This document shows, in pieces, positions 49,463 through 62,095 of a stretch of DNA of 64,000 nt. A program made the translations under genes and the position numbers. The notes below the pieces were generated by a model. That model was not told the origin of the DNA and did no database searches. It worked only from the letters and a program-made list of their open reading frames with translations. This stretch comes from Citrus sinensis (lineage: Eukaryota > Streptophyta > Magnoliopsida > Sapindales > Rutaceae), in the NCBI RefSeq assembly GCF_022201045.2, contig NC_068563.1:29671001-29735000 (forward strand). The letters are read 5' to 3'. The first letter of the stretch is position 1. Every line of letters starts with the position of its first letter.

Positions 49463-49720
49463 CCACTTCTGCTAGCTCATTGGCAGGTGTGATGCACACG
49501 CCGAGAAGGAGCGTAGAGCACGAACTATCACTGTAAAAAAAGCGATTGCTGATGCGAGATGGAGGCGGTGGTTGGCTGGTGAATGGTTGCGTTATTCCGC
49601 CGCGGCAACAACAACCCAAAATTAGAGTTTTGGGTTCATACGTGGCTCTACCTAATTGGACAAAAGCCGATCCCCACGAAGTGCGATTCCATTGTTGTGC
49701 GCGGTGGTGAATTTTTCATC
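49463..49720 (-). other. GC-richer gene-like fragment beside the Harbinger element
   Basis: On the minus strand from about 49620 leftward a frame reads GITQPFTSQPPPPSRISN, then RFFYSDSS and ITPANELAEVVR, Ser/Pro/Arg-rich like an organelle leader, and then meets the Harbinger end. No ATG opens this frame. If the element and one TAA are set aside, the flank reads GTGGTTAG/GTAATT, which resembles an exon end and splice donor. I do not recognise a family; a decayed first exon is one reading. Confidence 0.3.
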
Positions 49721-52700
49721 AGAGCCGAGCTTCTACCACTCCTTTTTATAAATTCTTAAGAAATCTCACTTTTCATTTTTATTTCCTTTACTTAAATCAC
49801 TATCATTCAAAGTAAATTTTGTAAACACACTTTTTCACAAATAAAATTATTTTTATTAGATAATTAATTTCCCCTTTCTTCATTAATTCAAAACTATTTT
49901 GATTTTATAAAAAATTAACTATATTATATATTAAAAATGTTGGTGTCTATGATTTAATAAGATATTTTAATTTAATTTAATTAATGTTTGTCTTTTATAT
50001 AAATTTTTAATAATAATTAAGTCAGCTACGGTTGTAATTATAATACCGTGTCATAGTAGCCGTTGAATTCTAATACTATCAATATATTATTTTAATAAAT
50101 ATCCCAGTACAAAGCCCAGCTTAATTGACTTCAGATTCAATTTTAGAGTAAAGAGTAAATCAGCCTTTATCTTTTACCAATAACATCGCGACACCTAATA
50201 AAAACAGTCACTTCTGACTGATTGAGCTCCTTGAGATTGTAACCCAAAACAATAATGTGGGAGGCTGGCCAATCAGAGAGTTGAAACCGTCTCGGGGCCC
50301 ACAGCATCAACTTGGCCAGTGCAATTTAACATTGATCACGATTGTTCACTTAGCCGATACTTCTTGAAATTGACTTCATGAACTCCACCGCCTCCCAAAA
50401 GTAAAAGAGGAAAAAGGAGTTACAAGTTTTTTTTTTTATCTTAAAACATTTTAATAACAATTAAATGTTATGGCAATTAAAAACTATTTAATCAGATTTG
50501 GTCAGTGGATTTTATAATAGTTACAGGTACACGTATTTTTATTGACCAGATAAAGAATCAAGAGTGTGTTACGCACATTGTAGTATATGGTATTATATTA
50601 TATCATAGTAGTTGTGATATAATGTTATGTTTAGTGTAGTATGCACTAAATTGTATAAGATAATATTTTTATTTTATATTTACATTAAATTAATAATTTA
50701 AATTTTGATAATTAAAATAAACTTCTTTTACCTTCAACTATCACAAGCATATTTTGATACTATTAGAATTCTTATTGTCGAAGCTATGCAATATAATGCA
50801 CTATTGCTGGCGAAGGAATTTTCATTTCCTGTAGATCTAATGTCAAAGTTTTAGTTGTTTAAATTTTTAATTGTAAATTTACCATAAATGAAAGCTTTTT
50901 GCTTATAATAATCTCATTAATGTGTAGCCCCAAAAGTAAGGATTCTAATATTACCAAATTATAGTGCAAAACATGATGTTATACTGCAGCCAATCATCAT
51001 TGAACGTTAGCCGACAATTTATCAGCACTAATGGCAATATATTTGAGTTTTTAGTTTTATTTGATATTATATATTTTTATTGAATTTTTATTAAGAAATA
51101 AAAATAATAATGTGATTAGTACTACATTACACAAACTAATGTGGTACTGTTCACATTATTGTGTACTAAATACACCACAAAATATATAGGAAGATTTACT
51201 AAACATAGGATTGTATTGCATTAATTTTTATGTTTGTTGTATATACAAACATTTGCATGTATATATAAGATACTTAAATTTAAGTTTAAGATAAATACTA
51301 TCAACTAAGTTAAATACATTAAGTAAATTATCTAAGTTGTTTGCGCGTATTTTTCAGTTCAATTAATGAAAATTTCTCGAGTGAAAGGAAGAGATACAGA
51401 ATTCAAATTTGGCTTATATGATTTGAGAGAGAATTAGATTTTAATTAAACTGTAACTTAAAAAAAAATAATAATAATTAGGTCGCCTACTAGCCTCGTTT
51501 ATAATTGCTAAGCAATGATGCATTGGACGACGTGGGTAATGTTCAACTTCTATCATATATATCATCAAGTTATAGAGCTGCCTGCTAGTGTCAAATTAAT
51601 CACTCAACAAAAGTAGTAGGGGAAATCACTCATCGGATTGTTTTATTTACTCTTGCTAATTACTTTTTATTTTAATTATTTTAGTTACAGTGTCACTGAG
51701 CTCGATCAATGCGGTCTAGAAACATCTCATTGACTAGTGCAAGACAGAGGAGAGAGCTTCTGCCTTCCATCATTCATCATGAGCTGCCACAACTCAGACA
51801 TAAGAAATAATAATAATAATAATAGAAAATAGTGGCTTTTGTTTTTATTTTATTATTTAGATTTTTTTTACAGTAGCAGTATTTTAATATTTAAAAAAAA
51901 AAAGAACGTCCATTATAATAAGAGGGAACTTTTCATGAGTTACAGTATCCACAAACCCCATAACCTCCAATCACAACCCACCACCATTTTCGCTTCTCTC
52001 TCTCTTTCTGCAAAGCTTCAACCTTTTAAGCGTGATTTAGATTCATTTCTTCAAGCCTTGGCTAGCTTGCTTTTCAGTTTAAGCACTTGTTTCTTTCCTT
52101 TTATTTCATCTGTCATTGATATTTCATAGCTTCATCTATTGCTTTTGTGCTTTTTTTTCCCCTTCTTTCTTTTCTTTTCTTTGCTGCTCAAACCTCAAGG
52201 AAAAGAAAGAAAGAAGAGATCTTTTACCAGCTTTTTTCACTGAATTTATAGTTTCCTCAACTGACTTTGTTTTGCTTTGTTTTCCATTTCCATGCTTTTT
52301 TGTTTTCTTCTTGTATCTATGCAAGTTTGAACATTAAAGAAGCAGCTGAAGCTACATAAGTGGCTTGTCACTTTTAGTTATTGTAGTTTCAGTTTCTGTT
52401 TAGTTTCCTTGAAACTATATCTGGGTTTTCATTTTAAAATTTTGTTTTCAACTCTTTATATGTTGTCCGAGAAAGCTTACTGGTTCAGATCTCACTAGAC
52501 TGGTTTTAGCCGCATAGGGTGGTTTAGCTAGGGACAATTTAGAGTTAATATTTGCGTCTTAAATATCTGGGATATTTTTTTTTTCTTTTTAAATTTGGTT
52601 GAAAGATGTGTCTTTTTAAGATTCCTCATGTATGCCCCTATAAATGAAAAAAAAGCTATTCTGATTCCTTGCAAATGCTTCATGATTTAACATTGATATT

Positions 52701-52934
52701 TTTTTCTGATACCTCCACTTCTCTACATTTCTATTTCCTCTTGGGTGCTCCGCTTCTTGCTCTGCCTTTCCTCTGTTTCATCCACTCAATTTCTCAGCCC
52801 AAATCATCAATCTTGAATTAGACAAATCACTGCGAAAACAATCCTTGAAATATTCAATCGGTTTCAATTCATCAGAGGATGTTGTGTCAAAATTAAAGCT
52901 TCTTTTGGTAACTTTGCTTGGTAATTTTGTTGCG
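49721..52934. other. intergenic stretch up to the MYB gene
   Basis: AT-rich DNA with a candidate MITE near 50.57-51.24 kb, followed by the promoter and long pyrimidine-rich leader (about 51.9-52.9 kb) of the MYB gene. The leader has several T/C-rich runs and may hold an intron; no other gene was seen. Confidence 0.45.
50570..51240. mobile_element. candidate AT-rich MITE related to the one near 1 kb
   Basis: TTATGTTTAGTGTAGTAT on the left and, inverted, CTATGTTTAGTAAATC on the right share their core, and inverted TAATGCAAT.CAATCCTATGTTTAG resembles TAATGCAATCTCATGTTTGG near 714-735. Ends and target duplication are not resolved. Confidence 0.3.
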
Positions 52935-54117
52935 ATGAAGTGGGAAACAGAAGTAATCTCCCCTGCATCTTATATTTCAAGCTCAAATTGGCTGCTTGAA
53001 GAGAGCAAGAGCACAAGATGGACAGCAGCTGAGAACAAGATGTTTGAAAATGCTTTAGCAGTTTATGATAAGGACTCTCCTGATAGATGGCAAAAAGTGG
53101 CTGCCATGATTCCAGGGAAGACGGTGGTTGATGTAATTAAGCAGTACAAAGAATTGGAAGCTGATATTAGCAATATTGAAGCAGGGCTAATTCCACTTCC
53201 AGGGTACGGTAATTCTTCTCCATTTACATTGGAGTGGGTTAACAATCATGGCTATGATGGGTTTAAGCATCCATATGCAGTTGGTGGAAAGAGATCCTCA
53301 TCGGTTCGGCCTGCTGAACATGAAAGGAAGAAAGGAGTTCCATGGACAGAAGAGGAGCATAAGTAAGATTTTCCATTGATTTTCGTTTTATGCCTTTGTT
53401 TTGGATACTTGCTGTTGCTGAGAATTGACTTATGCAATTGTAGTACAAAATTTGGTAACTTGAAGTCTTGAACTGATATTAGCTTGGCAATTTAGTCTAT
53501 GTACTTGCAATTGGAACCATTTTTTGAGTTAATTTTGTATTAGAAGACCAGTCTTAAAAAGGCATGTTCTAATATATGGGCTAATTCTATAAATTTGGAT
53601 GTTGTATTTGATTTTCAACAGGCTGTTTCTGTTGGGATTGAAAAAGCATGGCAAAGGAGATTGGAGAAACATTTCCCGAAATTTTGTTACAAGTAGAACA
53701 CCAACTCAAGTGGCTAGTCATGCTCAGAAGTACTTTATCAGGCAGCTTTCCGGGGGAAAAGATAAGAGGAGGGCAAGCATTCATGACATAACAACAGTCA
53801 ATCTCAATGAGACTAGAACCTCTTCGCCAGATACTCAAAGAGCTCCTTCACCAGAGCAGGTTACTTCAGGGCTTTCTCAGCAGCAACCCAATTGTGGTGG
53901 TGCTTTGTCCAGGACGAATTTCCAGTGGCATCAGCCAAATAATGGAGCCACCACTGCTTTTGGTTCAACACAAGGAAATATGTTCATGACATCTCCTTAT
54001 GGCATTAACTCATATGGGATTAAAATGCCAGGACAGAATCTGCAAAGAGATGCAGTTCACGAACCTTACTTTGGACTTCAAAATTTGGCATTTCAGATGC
54101 AATTCCCTCAAGGCTGA
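52935..54117 (+). CDS. DIVARICATA-type MYB transcription factor
   Basis: Exons 52935-53362 and 53622-54117 join to 307 residues; 52935 is the first in-frame ATG. Two MYB/SANT-like repeats are visible: the first at about 25-76 ([18 protein letters not shown], then [16 protein letters not shown]), the second at about 132-182 ([18 protein letters not shown], then [11 protein letters not shown]). The second ends with SHAQKYF (175-181), the mark of the R-R/DIV class, followed by [16 protein letters not shown]. The single intron sits inside the second repeat, as in its relatives. These nuclear proteins bind I-box/GATAAG-type sites. The C-terminal third is Gln/Asn/Ser-rich. Arabidopsis homologues beside LAC4, LAC10 and LAC16 are At2g38090, At5g01200 and At5g58900. 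Confidence 0.9.
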
Positions 54118-57100
54118 GATATGGCTGGCGCAGTTTGCAGCCATGTTCAAATTCTACTCATTAGTATAGTTGTGTTTGTACCTCTTTTTTTTTTTTTTTT
54201 CTTTAAAGTTCTGGTTATTATGTGAATATGTTATGGAGAACTTAAAGATTATTTATGGTATTAGAGAACTTGGAGGAGGGACTTTGGATTTCCATTGTAC
54301 TTATGATTCTATATTTCTCCTTTTCAATTGTTAAAAGTCTTGAGGTTTTGGTTGATGATTGGACCAGCTTGGGGAATTTCTGTGTTGATAATTGTGGATA
54401 TTGTTGCGTTGAAGCTCGAGTCAAGATTAGGCAGCAAGTTTAGTCCCACGTTTTGATACCTTAAGATGGTTGCTGAGAGAAAATATTTGGAATGCAGAAA
54501 GAGATGCAAGCATGGCAATGGAATTTCAGGTACTCGTGGAGAATGAATAAAGGCATCTGCAGATAAGCATCTTCAATACCGTGGTCGGTGATGTAAATTA
54601 AGTGCCATAAATCGTGCAAGCTCTATGAGCCATAGTACTGATACTGCTAATGAAATGACACCGTTGTGCTTTCCTATTAAATGGGCATCTTTGAATTTGT
54701 GTCAACTTCAATAATTTATCTTGTGAACCTAGTCAAATGGCTAAAGCTATGATCAAAATTTAAAATTTCAGCCTCAATCTGGCTGATTTACAAAACACTC
54801 AGTTTAGAGAGGTCCATAATATGTAATTACCAACTTTTTAGAGGGCATAGTTAACTTTCATTGCTAATTTCCTCATTAAAAGAAAGCCTCTATGTCTTCA
54901 TTATATCTCTACCTTTAAGTATTGTTTCCAAGTATTAGTCATGATACGTCGAAAATTGAGGGTTAAAAACAAAAACATGGAGAATGAGCAATGAAATCGC
55001 TTCTTTTAACCCTTGAAGTTGAAGCTATTATCTATAATCCATTTTCTTGTACAATCAAAGGAAACCTGCTTGACTAGTGCTTGACCTTCAGAGCATTAGT
55101 TGAGGCTGACCCTAAATCCTAGTAATTTCAACTTCGCTTCACTTGGAGGGTCTCCTTTTAAATCCTGGCTTTGGTAAAGTTTCTTCATAAATCCTCTTGG
55201 AAAGAAGATCCCCCTTTATAGCATTAAACTATTGATTATTTTAGCAGAGATTATAGTACAAGCTACAGAGCAAGATTCAGATCAGATTATGTGATGATTA
55301 ATCAGCTTGTTTTGTTCTAATCTAGTCAAATAAAGCAAAATGATTTTCTATTCAAAGTGTACGGCGCCAAACCAACAATATAAAACATAAAATAAAGATT
55401 TCACTGTGCTCTACTCTTCATGAAGACAAAATCACAAAATAGCTAGCTTTTCAATAGGGCAGCAGAAAGAGTTCTTTAACTTTAATTTTTTTTAAATTAT
55501 TAATTAGCGTAGATCACAATAATTAATTATCTGCAAATAATAGTCAGTCGTTGTTAGAGGGAAAGAATCTGCTTAGTAATTAAGTGCTTTTTGGAACTAA
55601 TCTTACATCAGCGTCTTACATTTAGACAAAAGTACGAATGATGGGGGTTAGTATTATTATTATTATTATTTTTCTTAATATTCAATGAATGTTCATGTTG
55701 AATTTTTGCTCTCTTACACAAGCAAACTCATTAACGCATGAACGAATCTTCTTGTGAGTTGATTGCGGCGTTGAATATAATGACGCTGTAGTGACAAAAT
55801 AGCAATGATGATTGATTGTGGAATTAGCTAGCTAGAGCCTAGCGGAGTTATTTCTTCACATTTATTTACCCATCCATTATCCACTCCTACTATTTGCAAG
55901 GTTTTTGTTGTGAAAAATGTGTAATTCCTTCACATTTTTTTCCATTTTAAATAAATTTCTGCCGTGTCAATATTGGTTACTTTTTTTTTGTCCAAATCAT
56001 GAGGTGGTTATGAGCGGACTCCAATTGTGAGAGATATCTTTAAGTCTGTATCATAATCCAGATTAATCCCCACTCGTATCGGATCGACCTGTAAAAGGTA
56101 AAGTGCTGGATAAAGTAGTGACTTCATACGAGAGCGGGGCTTGAACTATTATTGAACTTGTGACTTTAAGAGGAAAACTGATCAAGAAAATACTTGCAAA
56201 CTACAACATTACACTTCTTTTTTTTTTTGGTTTTGGGTAAATTGTCACAAATTATTTGATATGTTTTTCAAACCTTTCGTAAACTATCACAACTTATGTT
56301 TAAATTTAGATATGCAGCACAAAATTTGAATATTAAAATGAACAACTTGAAAATGTGATAATGAAAAAATTTTGTTACAATTTTTGCAACTCGCGGGAGT
56401 ATAAATAAACTCACTCTCTTATTTAAAAATTACTTTAAAGCCTTTCACATCCGTTTTTGAGAGAAAGATTCTACATAAAGAATAATATTTCAAAAAGAAA
56501 TTATATAAAGCTTAATTGAGATTGATAAAGATGGTGAAGTTGGTGATTTAATCACGATTTTCAGGTTTGAGTATTCGACAAAATAGACGAATGCTATAAA
56601 TAAATGAGTCTCGTGAAGTTTAGCTCTTCCTTTCTCTTCCTCTTCTATAAATAAACAATTTCTCGAGGGCCTAAATTTATAAAGCCATTCCCATTTTACA
56701 TTGTTGTGGGTAAAATTTTCTGTTACAAATCTCAATTTCTTAATTTGAAGTTCCAACTTGTGATATAAGATGGGTGATAGAGCCGCTCTCTATCATAGAA
56801 ATACAGAATTTCCACTTCTTAATTATATTTTGCCACCATTTGTACATTTTATTTTCATATGTGGCTGCAACAAATATTGTGCCAACCATTTTCATTCGGC
56901 CACATAAAAAACACGGCATATTCTGCTAAATTATTGAGCAAAAGAATTGAAAACTTCTGGACAAAAATATGTTAAACTACACGTAGTAACCCTTTTCTCG
57001 AAGGTAAATGACAAAAGCATTCACCGTCCTTCACAAAAGCAAAGCCTTTGTCGCAAGTTGCATGAGAAAAGCACTTTTGTTTCTATTTACTTTATTCTTT

Positions 57101-57684
57101 ATTTTGTCAACAACTCACCAAGTTATAACCACATTCATCACATCAGAACTAAACACTTTCGGTTATCTTGAGTTCTCTTTAGCTTCCCGAACAATATTCT
57201 GATTCTTCTGTTTGTATGCTTTAGTGAAAATCACACTTATAATCTGATGTACAGAAACTGAGGCTCGAATCTGCAACTAGACAGAAATAAAGAGTTACAT
57301 ATTCCGAATTCTATGGTGTCTATAAATCCGGTACAGCAGTTCATCTTGGACTCTGTCTAGACTCTAGAACTACCCTTAATGGTTTCAATAACCAGCCACA
57401 TGCACTGATGTAAACATGTCCACTCTCAGCGTAGTAACTACTTATTCAATAGCTGATTATTTGCAGCAACTTGACTATCTAGACAAACTATAATCTGCCT
57501 TGAGGAAAAGCAGACTAGGCCCTGCAATGCTGCTGACACAATTATGACTAGGAAGTAGCGAACAAGGGACATTTGTAGAATGACAATGTGAAAAATCAGC
57601 ACAAGTCTAGCAGCAGTAGCAAGTGAGCAGAAACTGAGGATTTCAAGCATCTCAAACCTTTTTCCAGCATTGGCCATAAATCAT
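54118..57684. other. intergenic stretch between MYB and GH3 genes
   Basis: Contains the 3' flanks of both genes, which converge here, and a SINE-like repeat at 55981-56150. A 79-codon hydrophobic frame (57677-57438, minus) starts 8 bases after the glucosidase stop and is probably untranslated 3' sequence. Nothing else looks coding. Confidence 0.5.
55981..56150 (-). mobile_element. SINE-like repeat, copy 2
   Basis: Read on the minus strand, it begins AGTTCAAGCCCCGCTCTCG, continues through GTCACTACTTTATCCAGC and CACAATTGGAGTCCGCTC, and ends in a short poly(A). The order of words matches the copy at 45681-45845 with many differences, so both are old. Confidence 0.5.
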
Positions 57685-58332
57685 TTAGTGCAAGGATTTC
57701 TCCTTCTTGTACGTCAACCCAAATCCGAGAGGAAATAAAGGGTCATATGTGTTATCTGCAACATTCATAGGTAGCCGTTGAACGCTTCTATACCATGTGA
57801 CTGGGAGTCGACCTGTGAAATCATGATCTCCAAATACAACATCAGCAATTCCACTTCCTTCACTTCCTGGCAACCAAGCAGCGACCAGTGCGTCTGCCTT
57901 TTCCAACAACTGTGGTTCTAGAACTAAGGGCCTTCCAGATACCAAAATTGCCAATGTGGGGATTCTTTCAGCGACCAAGCTTATAACATCACCTCCATTC
58001 AAGGGGATTATAAGCTCTGAGTTGTCACCCAAGGTTTCAGCATATGGTTCTTCACCGACAGCTGCAATGGCAAAAGAAAAATCTCCTGCTACAAAGGTGT
58101 CCGGGGATGGATATTTTTCATAAATCACTTCCGTTTCGTCTCCAACTGCTTCTTTCACTGCCTCCAAAATGGTTGTTCCTGGAATGAAATAATAATTTTG
58201 TGAGAGATTAAAGTATGGTGCTGAAACATGGAACACAAACTGAAAGAGTAAATAGACATAAAATGATATTCAGAATGCCTGTTTCCTCCTTGCTTCACAG
58301 AGATGGGACAGAAATTTAGGTCAATTTGAAAC

Positions 58333-58378
<46 letters not shown>

Positions 58379-61300
58379 GAAGAAGTTTGTATTGCTCCAT
58401 CACTGTTCAAAATTAGACACAAAATGGCTAGGCAATAAAAATAAAAATCATACAATCTTAAACATTTATGGTTGGTATGCTTAAACATCTGTGATTGTGC
58501 ATGATTGCGGAGTACCGTACTATGAATTACTTCATATCTGATCAGAGAGACAACTACTAAGCAACCTGGTAGGTTGAAAGCAAAGATTTATAGAACCCCA
58601 TACCAATTGTAATCTTGCCACTCATTCCGAACCAAGTTTTCGTCCATCCTCCACACTGATAACCAAGATCATCAGCATGTGTTCCAACAACAAGAATTCT
58701 TTTAGCATTTCTGTCCAGTGGAAGAAAAGGTTTCTCTGGCTTCTTTCCATTCTTTAAAAGAACCAAAGACTTGCGAACTGCCTCGCGTGCCAGTTCTCTA
58801 TGCAGCTGCAGAAAAATCATTAAGAATAGTCTATATTACATGAAAAATCTCACTCCAGTTTATTGAAAAGACAGTAAATATACATGTAAATATAAGGAGA
58901 AATGAATGTGCCGGATGTCATCAGCCCTAACCTCCGAAAACACTGATGATTACGAGGACAAGTATATGGAACCAAAATGTCCTATCACAGAACCAAGAAG
59001 AATGAAGTGGCCAAGTTGTGCAATATAGAAACATAGAAGTAATATTTATGCACTTCATAAGAAAAATCTTATCCTAAATTAATCATAAGTAACCGCTGTA
59101 AGATTTAAGCCTTGTTTAGTATTTAGGTTGGGTAGCTGTAACTTTACAAAAGTGCTTAGAAAACACTTGTTGTTATGGCTTGGAAGCTAAGTTGATTTGA
59201 TTCCTTACTTATATAATGAAAACCTATAATATTTTTACATTTTTTGTCAAAATTATTATATAAAAGCTATTTACTACACACTCTCAACTTTTATTTTCAT
59301 AGTTAAGAGCATTTTTTCCATCCTATGGCTTAAAAGTTACAACACCTCAATATCAAACAAGGCCTTAATAAGGGAACTTCTTTAATAGAAATAGGTTGTC
59401 AAAAAGCAGTAAAAATATGCAGTCTGGTGATTTTTCTTTTTTGATTAAACCTCATCAGAGGCTAATTTATTAAAAATAGATAGAAAGAACAATAATCCAA
59501 AAACATAATTAAGGGGGAAATAAAATGAGCCTTTTCCCTCATCAAATGCATGAAGCTAAAAAGTTGAGAAACTCCAGGCAGAGAGCTGAAAATAAAAGAT
59601 ATAAAACAAAAACTAACAAAGCTGATAGCAAGGGAAGCCAATAGCATATTTAGATAAGAAAGGAAAAACAGCTGCAGGAGGCGACGACCCCCAAGTGAAG
59701 TCTAAGCAATGAAGACCTTGACCGGCTAAACCAGCCTGCTGCTAGATGAAAGAAATTTTATGTTTTCTAGTGAATATATATTCATAACATGTAATGAGGT
59801 TAAAGCATATGTTGAGTTCTTTACCTTGCAGCCAACTATATTAAGTAAAGACTTATCAGAGAAGGGATACTCAAAAAGTCCAGCAACAAACTTCACCCTT
59901 AGTATCCGTTCAACAGCATCATCAATCCTGGACATTGGTACCTTCCCTGATTCTACCAGATATGTCAAATCCTCAAAAAATTGATCGAATCTATGAGGAA
60001 CCATGACCTGCATACTTCCTCAATAAGAAATTGATGGCATGAATCAAGGAGAGCAACCTGTAATTAGACTTTTGGGATTTAGACCATACCATGTCAATTC
60101 CAGCATTAACAGCAGTGGAAATGCAGTAACGATAGTTGGATCCATGAGGCTGGCTAAGTCGGTCTAGACCTTCCCAATCGGAGATTACAAAACCCTGCAA
60201 GCATAAGGTTCCACTAGATCAAGACATTCAGCAATTTGTTATGGACTGACACTTGAATGAACTGAACAAAAATTAGGAAAGGATGGAGAGAAGGTAATTA
60301 CAAAAACAAAGACTGACTGCATCACTCTAGTATTCAGAAATTAGCAGTACAAATACTGTTTCACATTAGCATATGCAATCATAATGATGCACGTTGATTG
60401 AAAAAGCTCTGGAAAATCCCGGAAGTATTCACAATTCTACATAAGCAGCATGACTTTCTACCTTAAAACCTAGTTTATTTTTCAAAACTTCTGTCAGGAG
60501 AAAATGGTCTGCGTGCAGTTTGCGACCATTCCAACTAGAATAGGATGCCATGATAGTACAAACTCCTTGAGAAATGCAGTCCAGATAAGGTGCCATATGA
60601 ATTTTCTCTAAGTCATCATATGTTGATATGGTATTCCCTTCATTTATACCTCTTTCAGTACCCCCATCTCCAACAAAATGCTTAGCACATGCAATAACAT
60701 TGTTTCTGAAATCACACCAAGTAAACCAATAAGAAAAATTCCAATTTATTGAACATATCGTCTGCGACATCTAAAACGGAAATCCTCACTGTGTGGGACC
60801 ACATTATGGGTAGAATAAGATCAAGAGTGACTGCATAAACTAGGAGGCATAAACTAAATTTGTAGTATGGTTATTCAAGAACCAGAAAAAGTACATGGAG
60901 TAAATGTTACAGTATTGTCCTTTTCTTGAACTGTGCGTATGGAACCCAAACTCTGAATTTATCAATACTTGGTTCATAGACAGAGGAGTAGGGTTATAAA
61001 AGCAGCAGAAAAGAAAATTATAAGATAATTTCATTTTACCTTCCAGCTACATATGGGTAGCCCTTGGGGTGCTCTTTGGGTGGCCGTCCCTGCAAGCCTG
61101 AGACAATGGAAGTCATTTTTCTAACAATCTCAGTATCTTCACTATAACTCTCATAGTATCTTCCCCATCTGGGATCTTTTCCGACCTGTCAGAATCAAAT
61201 GACAGTTCAACATAATATTGCTGGTTGAATTAATTTGACATTGCCAAAAAAAAAAAAAGGATGTAGTTGTTATAAGTTTTGCTGCTGTTGCAAAACTTTA

Positions 61301-62095
61301 TGTGAACAAAGAGCAAATCAACAAGTAGCATTTCCAATAACTTACAGCCACACATGGAGCAAAAGTATAATGAATGCCGCTTGCCCGAACTTCAAGAGCT
61401 GTTGCAACCCCAATCCTTCGAGCCAAATCTCCATCTCTGTCACACACGAAAAGCCATAAGAAAAAAGACATATGCTTCATAAGTCTTTATATTCTCATTG
61501 TTTTAACTTTTATTGCCTCTTTTTATGTTTTCATATAGCGTACAAGGGTATGCAGGACAAGTTTCATTTGTTTCCTTAACCCTGTTCATCGATCAAACAA
61601 CAATAATTACTTTACTGACCTTGTCGCCCCAAGGTTAACATTGTGAGGAAATATGGTGGCACCATATACACTATTGTTACCATGAACTGCATCAATCCCA
61701 TAAATCAATGGTATCCCAAGCCTCGACGCGAGTGCCGCCTTCTGGAATCCATCAACCATATCCGCCCAACCAGCTGACAACGCATTCACAGACGGCATGC
61801 TCCCTCCTGAACTTAAAATACTCCCTGCAAGGAAAATTAGCCCACCAGTACTCGAACAAATACCTCAGCGAACAGAAACCAACTACAAGTGCAACCCAAT
61901 GCTCAATTACTAAAATTTTAACCAAAATCGAGAGAGCAGGTTACCAATAGATAAGTCTTTGAGAACAGATGGAGTTGCGACTCCGCGCTCGATCTGGGTC
62001 ATTTGACCAATTTTCTCCTTCAAAGTCATGCGAGAGAGAAGGTCTTTGATTCGATCCTCAACATGGGCATTTGGGTTCCTGTAAATGGACTCCAT
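57685..62095 (-). CDS. GH3 family beta-D-glucosidase/exo-glucanase
   Basis: Exons 62095-61945, 61824-61620, 61436-61346, 61185-61040, 60705-60462, 60194-60090, 60007-59825, 58805-58604 and 58178-57685 join to 606 residues. It is a two-domain glycoside hydrolase family 3 enzyme that removes glucose from beta-glucans or glucosides. Seen: the N-terminal barrel with [34 protein letters not shown] and GFVISDWEG, whose Asp285 is the expected nucleophile; then the second domain with [18 protein letters not shown] and GEEPYAE, which should carry the acid/base Glu. The start [20 protein letters not shown] has no signal peptide, unlike secreted barley-type exoglucanases but like the At3g47000 group, its closest relatives in my memory. 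Intron 7 (58806-59824) carries a MITE. Confidence 0.92.
59109..59363. mobile_element. MITE inside intron 7 of the GH3 gene
   Basis: The left end GCCTTGTTTAGTATTTAGG is mirrored by the right end, which inverted reads GCCTTGTTTGATATTGAGG; the match runs on through GTAACTTT for about 35 bp. It is 255 bp, AT-rich and without coding capacity. Its ends resemble those of the elements at 42.9 and 43.3 kb (TTTGGNATT.AGGTG), so the three may be one family. A clear target duplication was not found. Confidence 0.8.

Noticed and set aside
40417-52934. LTR retroelement or virus-derived sequence in the gene-poor gap
   Set aside because: I saw no paired long terminal repeats and no gag, protease, reverse transcriptase or integrase-like frames.
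57438-57677. A 79-codon hydrophobic frame just after the GH3 stop
   Set aside because: It starts 8 bases after the stop in the likely 3' untranslated region and resembles no family; plant mRNAs rarely translate such frames.
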